The position numbers were made by a program, and so were the translations under genes. 64,000 nucleotides of DNA from Ravibacter arvi (GTDB taxonomy: Bacteria > Bacteroidota > Bacteroidia > Cytophagales > Spirosomataceae), in NCBI RefSeq assembly GCF_039540405.1, contig NZ_BAABEY010000036.1, forward strand, positions 310,001-374,000, read 5' to 3'. This document shows, one piece after another, positions 44,402 to 52,463 of this stretch. A model generated the notes under the pieces. That model saw only the letters and a program-made list of their open reading frames with translations, was not told where the DNA came from and did not search any database. Each line of letters opens with the position of its first letter. Positions within the stretch are counted from its first letter, which is position 1.

Positions 44402-45313
44402 ATGAAAATAGTAAGATTCTCTCTCTTAGGCCTGTTGTGCGTGTTTGCCCTGACGACCCGTGCGCAGGACATTGCAGCCTTGAACCAGGCGGTGAAAGAT
44501 ACAACGTGGAAAAGCAAAACCGAATTCGGTGCCAATTTCAACCAGGGATCGTTTAACACGGCCTGGACGGGCGGTGGTGTAAATTCCATCTCCCTGGGCG
44601 TATTTTTCAATATGCTTCGCGAATTCAAGAAAGGGAAGCACACCTGGCGGAATGATCTGCAGTCGCAATACGGCATTGTAAAAAATGAAGGACTGGACGC
44701 GAGAAAGAGCTTTGACCGGTTGTTTTTTGATTCGAAGTACGGTTATGAGCTGGCTGAGCATTGGAGCCTGGTAGGAAACGTGAATTTTCTGACCCAGTTT
44801 GCCCCGGGGTATAATTTCGAAACGGGAACCGACGGTCGTGAAATCCGCAAGCGTATTTCCAATTTTCTGGCGCCGGGTTACCTGACGGAAGCCATCGGCT
44901 TGCAATACAGTCCTGCGCCCTTTTTCTATGTAACATTCTCACCGGGTGCGCTGCGGCAGACTTTCGTTACGGATACGGAGCTGTTCAGGAATACGCCCGA
45001 CTCGACGAACTATGGTGTTCCTATCGGGAAAAAAGTAAGAAATGAAGTGGCATTGGCCCAATTGATCGCCAATTTCGACAAGGAAATTGCCAAGGACATC
45101 AGCCTGAAATGGAGGTACCAGCTCTTTGCCTCCGCTAATAAGAACAGGAATACCGCTTTCCATACAGATCACAGGCTCGATGCCAATATTACCGCCAAGA
45201 TCCGTAAGTATTTCAACGTTAATCTCGGTGTGATTATGTTATACGACGACGACCAGGTCGCCCGCGTGCAATGGGCCCAGGCTTTGTCAGTCGGGTTTTT
45301 ATATTCGTTTTGA
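44402..45313 (+). CDS. DUF3078 protein, probable outer-membrane barrel
   Basis: The 303-residue product starts with a signal peptide (LLGLLCVFALTTRAQ). The mature chain shows the DUF3078 pattern: WKSKTEFGANFNQGSFNTAW, GGGVNSISLGVFFNM and alternating beta strands typical of an outer-membrane barrel, ending SVGFLYSF with a terminal Phe. The function of the family is unknown. It is 58 bases downstream of the MscS-like gene on the same strand. Confidence 0.88.
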   Translation: MKIVRFSLLGLLCVFALTTRAQDIAALNQAVKDTTWKSKTEFGANFNQGSFNTAWTGGGVNSISLGVFFNMLREFKKGKHTWRNDLQSQYGIVKNEGLDARKSFDRLFFDSKYGYELAEHWSLVGNVNFLTQFAPGYNFETGTDGREIRKRISNFLAPGYLTEAIGLQYSPAPFFYVTFSPGALRQTFVTDTELFRNTPDSTNYGVPIGKKVRNEVALAQLIANFDKEIAKDISLKWRYQLFASANKNRNTAFHTDHRLDANITAKIRKYFNVNLGVIMLYDDDQVARVQWAQALSVGFLYSF

Positions 45314-45314
45314 G

Positions 45315-45459
45315 GGGAAATCGGAGGTCGGAAATCGGAAATCGGCTGCGCCGCATAGACCCGTTTGCTCCGGAAGGCTGGTTGATGGCGCGTTAATTTC
45401 CGATTTCCGACCTCTGATTTCTGATTTCTGATTTCTGATTTCCGATTTCCAACTTCCAA
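45315..45459. repeat. Intergenic GGAAATCGG-type inverted repeat with core (copy A3)
   Basis: A perfect 19-bp inverted repeat (45324-45342 and 45396-45414) encloses a 53-base core starting TGCGCCGCATAGACCC, which matches copy A2 (30805). Four further GATTTCTGATT units extend the right side. It lies between the DUF3078 and mscL genes. Confidence 0.8.
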
Positions 45460-45509
45460 ATACTTACCCCCTAATATTCAATTCCTTCAAACAAAAAACT
45501 TTTTCTTGT

Positions 45510-45839
45510 ATGCTTAAAGAATTTAAAACCTTCATCGCCCAGGGCAATGTTCTGGATCTTGCTGTCGGTGTTATCATCGGCGCTGCGTTCGGGAAAATCA
45601 CCACCTCGCTGGTGGATGACATTATCAATCCCATCCTCGGTCTTATCATCGGAGGTGTGGATTTTGATAAGCTTAAGTACGTCCTGAAAGAAGCCGAAGG
45701 CGAAACGGCCGAGGTAGCCATTCGTTACGGCGCCTTCCTGAACCAGGTCATTCAGTTTCTCCTGATTGCCTGGGTCATTTTCCTCATCGTGAAACTGGCC
45801 AACCGCGCCAAGTTGAGCAGCAGCCTGGAAAAGAAATAG
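45510..45839 (+). CDS. mscL: Large-conductance mechanosensitive channel MscL
   Basis: A 109-residue inner-membrane channel of MscL type: N-terminal amphipathic helix and TM1 (LKEFKTFIAQGNVLDLAVGV, IIGAAFGKITTSLVDDIINP), periplasmic loop with the GGVDFDKL motif, TM2 (FLLIAWVIFLIVKLANRA) and a short C-terminal tail. It is shorter than the E. coli protein (136 residues), mainly in the loop and tail. It releases solutes on sudden osmotic downshift and follows an MscS-like gene two genes away. Confidence 0.96.
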   Translation: MLKEFKTFIAQGNVLDLAVGVIIGAAFGKITTSLVDDIINPILGLIIGGVDFDKLKYVLKEAEGETAEVAIRYGAFLNQVIQFLLIAWVIFLIVKLANRAKLSSSLEKK

Positions 45840-45842
45840 GAT

Positions 45843-45912
45843 TGAGGTGTGAGGTATGAGGTGTGAGGTCCGCTGCTGCGGGCTTAATGCTCAGATCTCA
45901 CACCTCATACCT
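45843..45912. repeat. Intergenic GAGGTGTGAGGT-type inverted repeat (copy B5)
   Basis: AGGTATGAGGTGTGAG (45852-45867) and its exact reverse complement (45897-45912) form a 16-bp stem. The right end provides the TAG stop codon (45911-45913) of the convergent response regulator gene, so it may also end transcription from both sides. Confidence 0.8.
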
Positions 45913-46558
45913 ATTTTTGCGTCTTCGGGAAATACAAACCTTTTTCAATGGCGAATTTTATCAGGTCCACCGTCCGGTGAACGTTGAATTTCTTCATAAT
46001 CGACCGATAATAGTTCCGTATGGTGTGGATGCTGAGGTTCAGCTGGTAGGCGGCTTCCTTCAGCGTAATGCCGTCGCAAACCATGTACAGCAGCTCCTTT
46101 TCGCGGGGGGATAGCAGCAAAGTATATTCATTCTCCGTCAGGATATTGTTGATCAGGTTTTTCTGAAGGTAACTCGAAATGTAATTTTCGTTCCGGGTTA
46201 CTTTTTCAATTGCTTCTGAAAGTTCTTCCAGCCGGGTATTTTTGGAAAGATAGCCGGATGCGCCCGTGAACAATGCTTTTTTTATGATCTGGTAGTCCTC
46301 TACCGATGAGAGAACAATGATTTTATATTTCAGCTTTTCTCTTTTCCGTTTATCCGCCAGTTCTTTGATTAACTCCACGCCCGAAATTCCCTCCATCATC
46401 AGGTCGGTAAGCACCAGATCCGGGTTCCAGCCGGCTGTCTGGAGGAATTGCCGGCCATTTTCAAACAGTTGAACGTTCTGTGCAATGCCCATTCTTTCAA
46501 AGTAAATTTTCAGGCACTCAGCAAAAAGCTGATGGTCTTCTATAATTGCAATTTTCAT
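45911..46558 (-). CDS. NarL/LuxR-family response regulator (canonical receiver)
   Basis: A 215-residue DNA-binding response regulator. The receiver has the acidic pocket E7/D8 (IIEDHQ), phospho-acceptor D52 in VLTDLMM and a Lys in GYLSKNT; the C-terminal LuxR helix-turn-helix reads LSPREKELLYMVCDGITLKE, then AAYQLNLSIHTIRNYYRSIM. No kinase gene is adjacent, so it is an orphan whose kinase is elsewhere. Unlike the three LuxR-type proteins downstream, it keeps all phosphorylation residues. The stop codon lies in repeat B5. Confidence 0.93.
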   Translation of the reverse strand: MKIAIIEDHQLFAECLKIYFERMGIAQNVQLFENGRQFLQTAGWNPDLVLTDLMMEGISGVELIKELADKRKREKLKYKIIVLSSVEDYQIIKKALFTGASGYLSKNTRLEELSEAIEKVTRNENYISSYLQKNLINNILTENEYTLLLSPREKELLYMVCDGITLKEAAYQLNLSIHTIRNYYRSIMKKFNVHRTVDLIKFAIEKGLYFPKTQK

Positions 46559-47179
46559 CCCGGTGGATTCTTGTCTTGTTAATGGTATAGACTGATGCGT
46601 CGCCCTCTTTTTTGTGAGTAGCCGGCATGGAAAACAGTGGGCCCGGATCGGAACGTCGCGCTAACGATTAGCAGTTTGTTGACGCTGTTTTTCTACAAAA
46701 ATATAGAGGAAGTGCTATTTAATTGCTATATAGACATATTTATGCCTATTTGTAAAATACTTTTATGCGTGATTTCGAGAGATAAATATTCGACTACTTT
46801 GTATAGTAAAATGTTGAAATTGGTTGCCGGGGGTTCATAGGCCCCGTTTTCAGCGGTAAAACCGGGCCGGTCCGGGGCAAATATCTATTTGGTTTTGTCT
46901 GTATCGCTATGTCACAGCTAATTCCGACGCATCCTGTTTTAAGATTCCAGTATTCCGAGTGCCGGACCCGCTCCTTGCTCGTTAAGTGATATACCAAACC
47001 CTGCAGTGACGGAGACCCCGACCGGACCTGGATGTGGTTGAGCCGGCACCAGGCTGACAGATCCGGCTTACCGGCAAATAGACGATCCGGCCAGGCAGTC
47101 TGTCCGTTCCCCGGTACCGCGGTTTACTACACCGGTCTTCATCTTCAATAACTAACTATATGATTGGAAATATTACGGA
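46559..47179. other. 621-base intergenic region upstream of two divergent regulators
   Basis: No convincing gene. Positions 46680-46800 are AT-rich and may hold promoters for the minus-strand regulator. Positions 46843-46872 contain an imperfect inverted repeat GGCCCCGTTTT with AAAACCGGGCC. The rest is GC-rich and appears non-coding. Confidence 0.4.
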
Positions 47180-47836
47180 ATGAACATTTTATTGACTAAC
47201 ACATTTCCCGCGCTCGAACCGGGTCTAAAAAGCATGCTTTCTCAAAGCCGGATGGGAAAGGTGAACATCCTGGATACAGATTTGGCAGCTATTCTCAAAG
47301 GAGGACTGAATTATGGAGATGACACCACCGTGTTTCTCGTGCTCGATCCGTCTGCGGTTGTTTTCAAGAAAGTTCAGGCGATATCGCTTGTCAGGAAAAA
47401 GCTTCCCGCCTGCAGGATCATCGTGTTTGAGATAGACACAAAAATGAATGATGAGAACATTATTCAGTACATCAGGGCGGGGGCTTCCGGTTTCCTGAAC
47501 CTGGAAAGCAGCGCGGGCGATTTTGCCGACTGCCTCAGTGAAGTACGGGAAGGAAGGCATTATATTTCGTTTAAAGTGGTGGATTCCATTATCCGGCGCC
47601 TTATGGATGTAACCGCCGAGCCGGATGCTTCCGGAAAAAATCCGAAAGAACGCATTCGTCTGACCAATGCGGAGTGGGAAGTCGCTGAGTTTCTAGTGGA
47701 AGGAAAGAGCAATTCCTGGATTTCGGAAACAACAGGCCGGCACCGGTCCACCATCTCCACCATCAAAAAGAGGATTATGGGTAAAACAAAAACGACTAAT
47801 ATCCTGGAGCTGCGTAAGTTATTGCTAGCCGAGTAA
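47180..47836 (+). CDS. LuxR-type regulator with degenerate receiver (paralogue A)
   Basis: A 218-residue protein. The N-terminal 130 residues keep the receiver outline (MNILLTNTFPALEPGLKSML, VFLVLDPSAVV, CRIIVFEIDTK, IRAGASGFLNLES), but the acidic pair is missing and the switch Lys is Leu/Asn-like. The LuxR helix-turn-helix is NAEWEVAEFLVEGKSNSWIS, followed by the motif RSTISTIKKRIMGKT. The same motif occurs in the proteins at 51632 and 61204, so the three are close paralogues. Output probably does not depend on phosphorylation. A terminator follows; the next gene is a secreted dehydrogenase. Confidence 0.85.
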   Translation: MNILLTNTFPALEPGLKSMLSQSRMGKVNILDTDLAAILKGGLNYGDDTTVFLVLDPSAVVFKKVQAISLVRKKLPACRIIVFEIDTKMNDENIIQYIRAGASGFLNLESSAGDFADCLSEVREGRHYISFKVVDSIIRRLMDVTAEPDASGKNPKERIRLTNAEWEVAEFLVEGKSNSWISETTGRHRSTISTIKKRIMGKTKTTNILELRKLLLAE

Positions 47837-47861
47837 AAATCGCTGCAACTATCAGGCAAAG

Positions 47862-47893
47862 GCTCGTACCCGGTTGGGTGCGGGCTTTTTTTT
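47862..47893 (+). terminator. Rho-independent terminator of regulator A
   Basis: GCTCGTACCC (47862-47871) and GGGTGCGGGC (47876-47885) pair over 10 bp with two G-U, loop GGTT, followed by eight T. Confidence 0.85.
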
Positions 47894-48051
47894 GAGCAAA
47901 AGTGCATGCTGCGCACGCTTTACCGTTTCATGCTCCGTGAAGGCCGCAATCTACCGCCCGAAGGGCAGTAGCTGAACGATGATTGTGCATTTATTAGAAG
48001 AGGAGTTTCGGAATGAGGGAGAGGTAAATCAATTTTTGAATACGTGCTTCT

Positions 48052-49566
48052 ATGAAAAAGAATATAGCTTTTCGCTTGGCTGCGGTCGTTGGACTCCTTT
48101 TTTCACTGGGAATGGCTGTCCGGCCGGGATTCGAAGCAGGGCTTCCCGGGGCTGCGGCAAAGGGAGATACCGTAGACCTTGAAACGTCGCGCGTGGTGAT
48201 CAGTTCCGTTGCGGAAAAACAGAACGCAATCTGGGATCTCGCCTGGGGGCCGGACAACTGGATCTGGTTTACGGACCAGGATGGGAAACTAAGCCGGCTT
48301 AACCCGGAAACAGGTGAAATAAAGCTGTTGCTCCAGGTAAAGGGATACTTCCGCAAACGGGTCGGGCTTATGACTTTCGTTCTCCATCCGGATTGGAAAA
48401 AATTTAAACAAGTGTTTGTGAATTATTCCCATATCGACAGCGATTCTGTGATTACCGCCAAATTGGTCCGCTATAACTATCGAAACGGCGCGCTGACAGA
48501 TCCGGAATTGCTGATGGAGATACCCGGGTATCAGGGGCATAACGGGGCCCGCCTGGTGATCAGCGCCGACAGGAAGCTTCTTTGGGCTACCGGTGACATT
48601 GTGCAGGAAAAGAAAGTGCTGGATCCGGCTTACCCCAACGGGAAAGTATTGAGGCTTAACCTTGACGGGTCTATCCCCGCCGATAATCCGTTCCCGGGAA
48701 GCCCGGTTTGGTGCATGGGGTTCCGGGTGCCGCAGGGCCTGGTTTATACAGCGAAGGGTAATCTTTTTGTTGCCGAGCACGGCGACGCCACCGACGATGA
48801 AGTGAACCTTCTTACCCGGGGTGGGAACTACGGCTGGCCCTATATTGCAGGAACCTGCGACCTGCCGAAGGAAGAGGCTTATTGCCGGGATAACCACACC
48901 ATTTTCCCGGTCAAAAGCTGGACGCCAACGATTGCGCCTGCCGGAATGGATTATTACAACGGAAATATTTCAGAATGGAAGAACGCGCTTCTGCTGACCA
49001 CGCTCAAGACCCAGAGCCTGCGCGTGCTGCATTTGGACGCTTCAGGAACCCAAATTGTATCTGAAGATATTCTGTTCAGCAAAAAGTTCGGCCGCTTGCG
49101 CGACGTATGCGTTTCGCCAGCCGGCGACGTATACATCGGTACCTCTAACCGGGACTGGAACCCGCCCGCAAATTTTCCGCTCGCGACGGACGACAAAATC
49201 ATAAAAATCAGGAGAATCGGTAAGGTGCCGGCGAAAGACCGCAAAAAAGCCATTGCCGGGGAAAACACAACAGAAAGCGGGGCGACGATCTATGCCTCCT
49301 ATTGTGAATCCTGCCACAAGCCGGATGGCCGCGGGGTTCCGGGATCGTTTCCGTCGCTGGTAGGGTCTGCAAAACTCAGCAGGAGCAAGGAGGGATTTCT
49401 TTCTATGGTATTAAACGGCGGCCAGGCAGCTACCGGCGAGGCCATGCCCGCATTTACCTTCTTGTCGGACCGGCAATTGGCCTCGCTCGCCTCCTACGTC
49501 AGGCAGCAATTTGCGCCTGAACTCCCCGAATTGAAGGAAAGTGATTTTAAGGCTTTCAGAAAATAG
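48052..49566 (+). CDS. Exported PQQ-type sugar dehydrogenase fused to cytochrome c
   Basis: The 504-residue protein has a signal peptide (FRLAAVVGLLFSLGMAVRPG), a GSDH/PQQ glucose-dehydrogenase-type six-bladed propeller (LAWGPDNWIWFTDQDGKLSR, FVLHPDWKKF, GHNGARLVISADRKLLWATG, FRVPQGLVYTAKGNLFVAEHG, GGNYGWPYIAG) and a C-terminal cytochrome c domain with one CxxCH (C418, C421, H422; YCESCHKPDGRGVPG) and a Met-containing EAMPAF. It would oxidise a sugar in the periplasm and pass electrons to its own haem. PQQ use is a family property, and no PQQ synthesis genes are seen here. Confidence 0.92.
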   Translation: MKKNIAFRLAAVVGLLFSLGMAVRPGFEAGLPGAAAKGDTVDLETSRVVISSVAEKQNAIWDLAWGPDNWIWFTDQDGKLSRLNPETGEIKLLLQVKGYFRKRVGLMTFVLHPDWKKFKQVFVNYSHIDSDSVITAKLVRYNYRNGALTDPELLMEIPGYQGHNGARLVISADRKLLWATGDIVQEKKVLDPAYPNGKVLRLNLDGSIPADNPFPGSPVWCMGFRVPQGLVYTAKGNLFVAEHGDATDDEVNLLTRGGNYGWPYIAGTCDLPKEEAYCRDNHTIFPVKSWTPTIAPAGMDYYNGNISEWKNALLLTTLKTQSLRVLHLDASGTQIVSEDILFSKKFGRLRDVCVSPAGDVYIGTSNRDWNPPANFPLATDDKIIKIRRIGKVPAKDRKKAIAGENTTESGATIYASYCESCHKPDGRGVPGSFPSLVGSAKLSRSKEGFLSMVLNGGQAATGEAMPAFTFLSDRQLASLASYVRQQFAPELPELKESDFKAFRK

Positions 49567-49704
49567 GGAAGAAAAAGATAATCTTGACTTTCGGCCCCTT
49601 TTCCTTCTATCCCCACTTGCACAGGTGTAACCGGATTGGTATCTTGCTCCAACGGATTGATGAATATACAAGGTCCATGTATATCCTATTTAACAGACGG
49701 AAAG

Positions 49705-51291
49705 ATGGGTTGGCGTATTTACCTTTTATTATTGCTACTGGCCACAGGTTCCGGTACAAAAGCGCAGGATAAGGCTTTCGATGAAGCTTATGATAAGATC
49801 TGGAAGGAATCGGCTCACAAGGATCTGAATGCCTCATTGGCTGATGCCGACTCGCTGTACCGTTCTTCCGTCTTGCCGGTCAGCCGGATGCGGTGCCTGA
49901 TGCTAATTGCAAGACTGTACCAGCAGAGCGGAGATCTGGATCAATCAATCGAGTACGCGCTGAAAATTGATAAGCTGGCGGCGGAAGCCGGCAACTATAC
50001 GTGGCTGGCGAGGGCCAACGGGTACCTGTCAGGTCTTTATCGGATAAACGAACTGTATGACAAGGCCAGGAGCCATTCCCGGAAAGCGCTTGCAATTATT
50101 CCGAAAATAAAAGATCCGGAACAGGCCAACAGTACGAAAGGGCTCATGCTCCAGGAACTTGCTTACACCGCAATGGCTGAGGAGAACTATCGCGAGGCCA
50201 TCAGCCGTCTTCGTGAAGCCGGGCAGAGCATTGAAAAGATGCAGCACAACCGGGAAGTGAATACAATGTGCAACGAGGTGATGCTTGGAGATAACTACAG
50301 GCTCCTGGACCGTTACGATACCGCAGTTATACATTATCAACGGGCATTGACGGCAGGCATCAACTTGCCTTCTTTTTATGAAACCGGCTATGCTTTCAGG
50401 GGAATGGCTGACTCGTTTTTAAAGCAAGGGGATCTGCAGAAGGCTAAAGAATACCTTGACAAAGCGGAGCGTTTTGCCGATGAAACCAAGAATTTACAGC
50501 TGAAGGACGCGACTCACACGCTTTCAAAAGACTACTACGCCCGGGTGAAAGACCAGGAAGGACTGGCCATGGCCCGTGAAAAAAGCAACGCGGTTACCGA
50601 TACCCTCCTGAATAAACGTGCGCACCTGCTCGACAAAATGTACGGTCAACTTGAGCAGAACGAAATAACGAACAAGTTGAGAAATGACCGGAAGGATGTG
50701 GTAATCGTTGTAGCCTTCGTACTGCTTGTGTCCGCGATTGTGTTTTTTGCCTGGTATAAGAGAAAGCGCAGACGGGAACTTGAACAGGTAAAAGCAGTCC
50801 TCGAACGACTGAGCGGAAATGAAGTTGTTCCCGGGCCTGTTGAAGCCGCGACTGATTTTGACGAAACATTTGACCTTCAGGAAAAAGATACGGCGGGGAA
50901 CCAGGGAAGTGTGGAAAAGCGGATCATGCCGCCGGAGACCGAACGAATTTTACTGGATCGGCTCGCCGAATTTGAAAAGTCCGGCCTTTTCCTGGAAAAT
51001 GGGTTTTCACTGTCTTCTCTGGCGACACAGCTGGATAGCAATACCAAGTATATTTCCTACCTGGTCAGGAAATACAAGGAGTCAGACTTTAACGGGTATG
51101 TGAACGAGCTCCGCATTAATTTTGCCATTAAAATGCTCCGGGAGAACCCGCAGTGGAGACAGTACAAAATAAGCGCTTTGGCCGCCGAGTCCGGCTTCTC
51201 TTCTCATAGCCAGTTTGCGGCAGTATTCAAACAGCAAACCGGGTTGCCTCCTTCCGCATTTATCAGGCACCTTGCCGAAGAACTGGGGTAG
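49705..51291 (+). CDS. Membrane TPR-AraC transcription regulator
   Basis: From the ATG at 49705 the product has 528 residues: a signal-like segment (YLLLLLLATGSGTKAQ), periplasmic tetratricopeptide repeats (about 40-330, such as LDQSIEYALKIDKLAAEAGN and GDLQKAKEYLDKAERFADET), one membrane helix (about 345-367), then a cytoplasmic AraC/XylS DNA-binding domain with two helix-turn-helix units (LSSLATQLDSNTKYISYLVR and ISALAAESGFSSHSQFAAVF). Such one-component regulators read a periplasmic signal directly. It sits between the dehydrogenase and regulator B. Targets unknown. Confidence 0.9.
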   Translation: MGWRIYLLLLLLATGSGTKAQDKAFDEAYDKIWKESAHKDLNASLADADSLYRSSVLPVSRMRCLMLIARLYQQSGDLDQSIEYALKIDKLAAEAGNYTWLARANGYLSGLYRINELYDKARSHSRKALAIIPKIKDPEQANSTKGLMLQELAYTAMAEENYREAISRLREAGQSIEKMQHNREVNTMCNEVMLGDNYRLLDRYDTAVIHYQRALTAGINLPSFYETGYAFRGMADSFLKQGDLQKAKEYLDKAERFADETKNLQLKDATHTLSKDYYARVKDQEGLAMAREKSNAVTDTLLNKRAHLLDKMYGQLEQNEITNKLRNDRKDVVIVVAFVLLVSAIVFFAWYKRKRRRELEQVKAVLERLSGNEVVPGPVEAATDFDETFDLQEKDTAGNQGSVEKRIMPPETERILLDRLAEFEKSGLFLENGFSLSSLATQLDSNTKYISYLVRKYKESDFNGYVNELRINFAIKMLRENPQWRQYKISALAAESGFSSHSQFAAVFKQQTGLPPSAFIRHLAEELG

Positions 51292-51481
51292 TTCCGGCGT
51301 AGCTTCCAGCAGTTTATTCTCTCAATATTTTTTTATCGTTCCGGTCGACGTAACCATTGCAAGCCGTTTATGGGTTAACGAAGAAACTTGTAGCCGTCTG
51401 CCCTGTGGTACGCCTTGTCGTTACGGGTGTTTTTCTGTGTTTTTATTGCTGAAGGGTAGAAAAACTTGCTGTTTACTACCA

Positions 51482-51495
51482 GAATTCCGGAATTC
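51482..51495. promoter_or_regulatory. Palindrome GAATTCCGGAATTC, candidate operator
   Basis: A perfect 14-bp palindrome 15 bases upstream of the proposed -33 element of regulator B. The same core, AATTCCGGAATT, recurs at 55487-55498 upstream of the large repeat-protein gene. Confidence 0.45.
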
Positions 51496-51509
51496 CGGTA
51501 TAGTTGGCA

Positions 51510-51541
51510 TTGATGGACTTGCCGGTCTGCAATTACTTTTG
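51510..51541 (+). promoter_or_regulatory. Promoter of LuxR-type regulator B
   Basis: TTG at 51510-51512 and TACTTTTG at 51534-51541 with 21 bases between fit the Bacteroidota consensus. The -7 box lies in an inverted repeat, so it could be an operator for autoregulation. Confidence 0.55.
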
Positions 51542-51631
51542 ACCTCAAAGTAATTAACTATAACCATGTGACGGAATGTTGATACGACCCGCCGTTCAAT
51601 CATAGAATTCCCACTACCACGCTCGCGCCAA

Positions 51632-52372
51632 ATGGCTCCATCATTTACTCATACCCCCGCAACGGGACCTCACACCTCTGTTGTGAACATCGTAATCATT
51701 GATAAATCGGCTGTTCAGCGCCTGGGCCTTATGAAGCTTATAAGTGAAAGCATGCAAGAGGTTGCGCTGACGGGCTTTGACAAAGTCCGGGAACCTGCGC
51801 AAGTTCCCGGGCAGGGGTGCGATCTGGTGATGCTTTGCCTTTCACAGGCAGATCCGCTGGATGAAAACGTCCGCCAGCTGAGGATGGTATCGGGACAGTA
51901 TCCCGAAGCCAAAATACTTGTATTGGAGACGGTCCGGGGCCTGCAGACTTTCAGAAACCTTTTGGCCTACCTTAAGCTGGGTGTCAGGGGGTATGTTACC
52001 GCATTTGATCCGCTGGAAAACATTGAGCATTCGATAAGAAAGGTGTTGGCCGGGAACCGGTACGTCGGTGAGGAAGCATTGGAGTGGCTCCTGGACCATC
52101 TTGCCAATGAAGAAGTGGCCACCTACCTTACGGCCAACGAGCTGGATGTTGCCAGGTTACTCGCAGAGGGGCGCTCGGTTTCCCGGATTGCCAGGGAAAC
52201 CAACCGGAAAATTTCTACAATCAGCACCATTAAAAGGAGTATCCTCCGGAAAACCAATGTCAGCAATCTCCTCAAACTTGGTGAGATTCTGAGCCGGCAA
52301 AGCGACCCCGAACTCGCGGGATCAGGTCGCCGGGCTTTATCTAAAAAGAGGTTGGGGCGTTTTCAGGTTTGA
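51632..52372 (+). CDS. LuxR-type regulator with degenerate receiver (paralogue B)
   Basis: A 246-residue protein with a receiver-like N-terminal domain (VVNIVIIDKSAVQRLGLMKL, CDLVMLCLSQADP) in which the phospho-acceptor Asp position is Cys, so phosphorylation is unlikely. The LuxR-type output domain (ANELDVARLLAEGRSVSRIA, then ISTISTIKRSILRKT) is very similar to paralogues A and C. It is transcribed from its own promoter and precedes the T9SS metalloprotease gene by 91 bases, its possible target. An Arg/Lys-rich tail (SGRRALSKKRLGRF) extends past the domain. Confidence 0.85.
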   Translation: MAPSFTHTPATGPHTSVVNIVIIDKSAVQRLGLMKLISESMQEVALTGFDKVREPAQVPGQGCDLVMLCLSQADPLDENVRQLRMVSGQYPEAKILVLETVRGLQTFRNLLAYLKLGVRGYVTAFDPLENIEHSIRKVLAGNRYVGEEALEWLLDHLANEEVATYLTANELDVARLLAEGRSVSRIARETNRKISTISTIKRSILRKTNVSNLLKLGEILSRQSDPELAGSGRRALSKKRLGRFQV

Positions 52373-52463
52373 AAACAGCGCGACCTCCAATCTTCCGAAC
52401 CTATCAAACCGGTTTAACTACACTACTTTGACTTATTTATTGCACTATTTAATCTTATTTCCT

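Larger units (their letters stand above)
51292..51631 (+). other. 340-base intergenic region with palindrome and promoter
   Basis: It holds a 14-bp palindrome (51482-51495), the promoter at 51510-51541 and an inverted repeat AATTACTTT/AAAGTAATT (51531-51556) that overlaps the -7 box. No gene is seen. Confidence 0.5.

Noticed and set aside
46637..46840. 67-codon plus-strand frame in the gap before regulator A
   Set aside because: The predicted product has no signal peptide or domain, its bases are those of an AT-rich promoter region, and no start signal is apparent.
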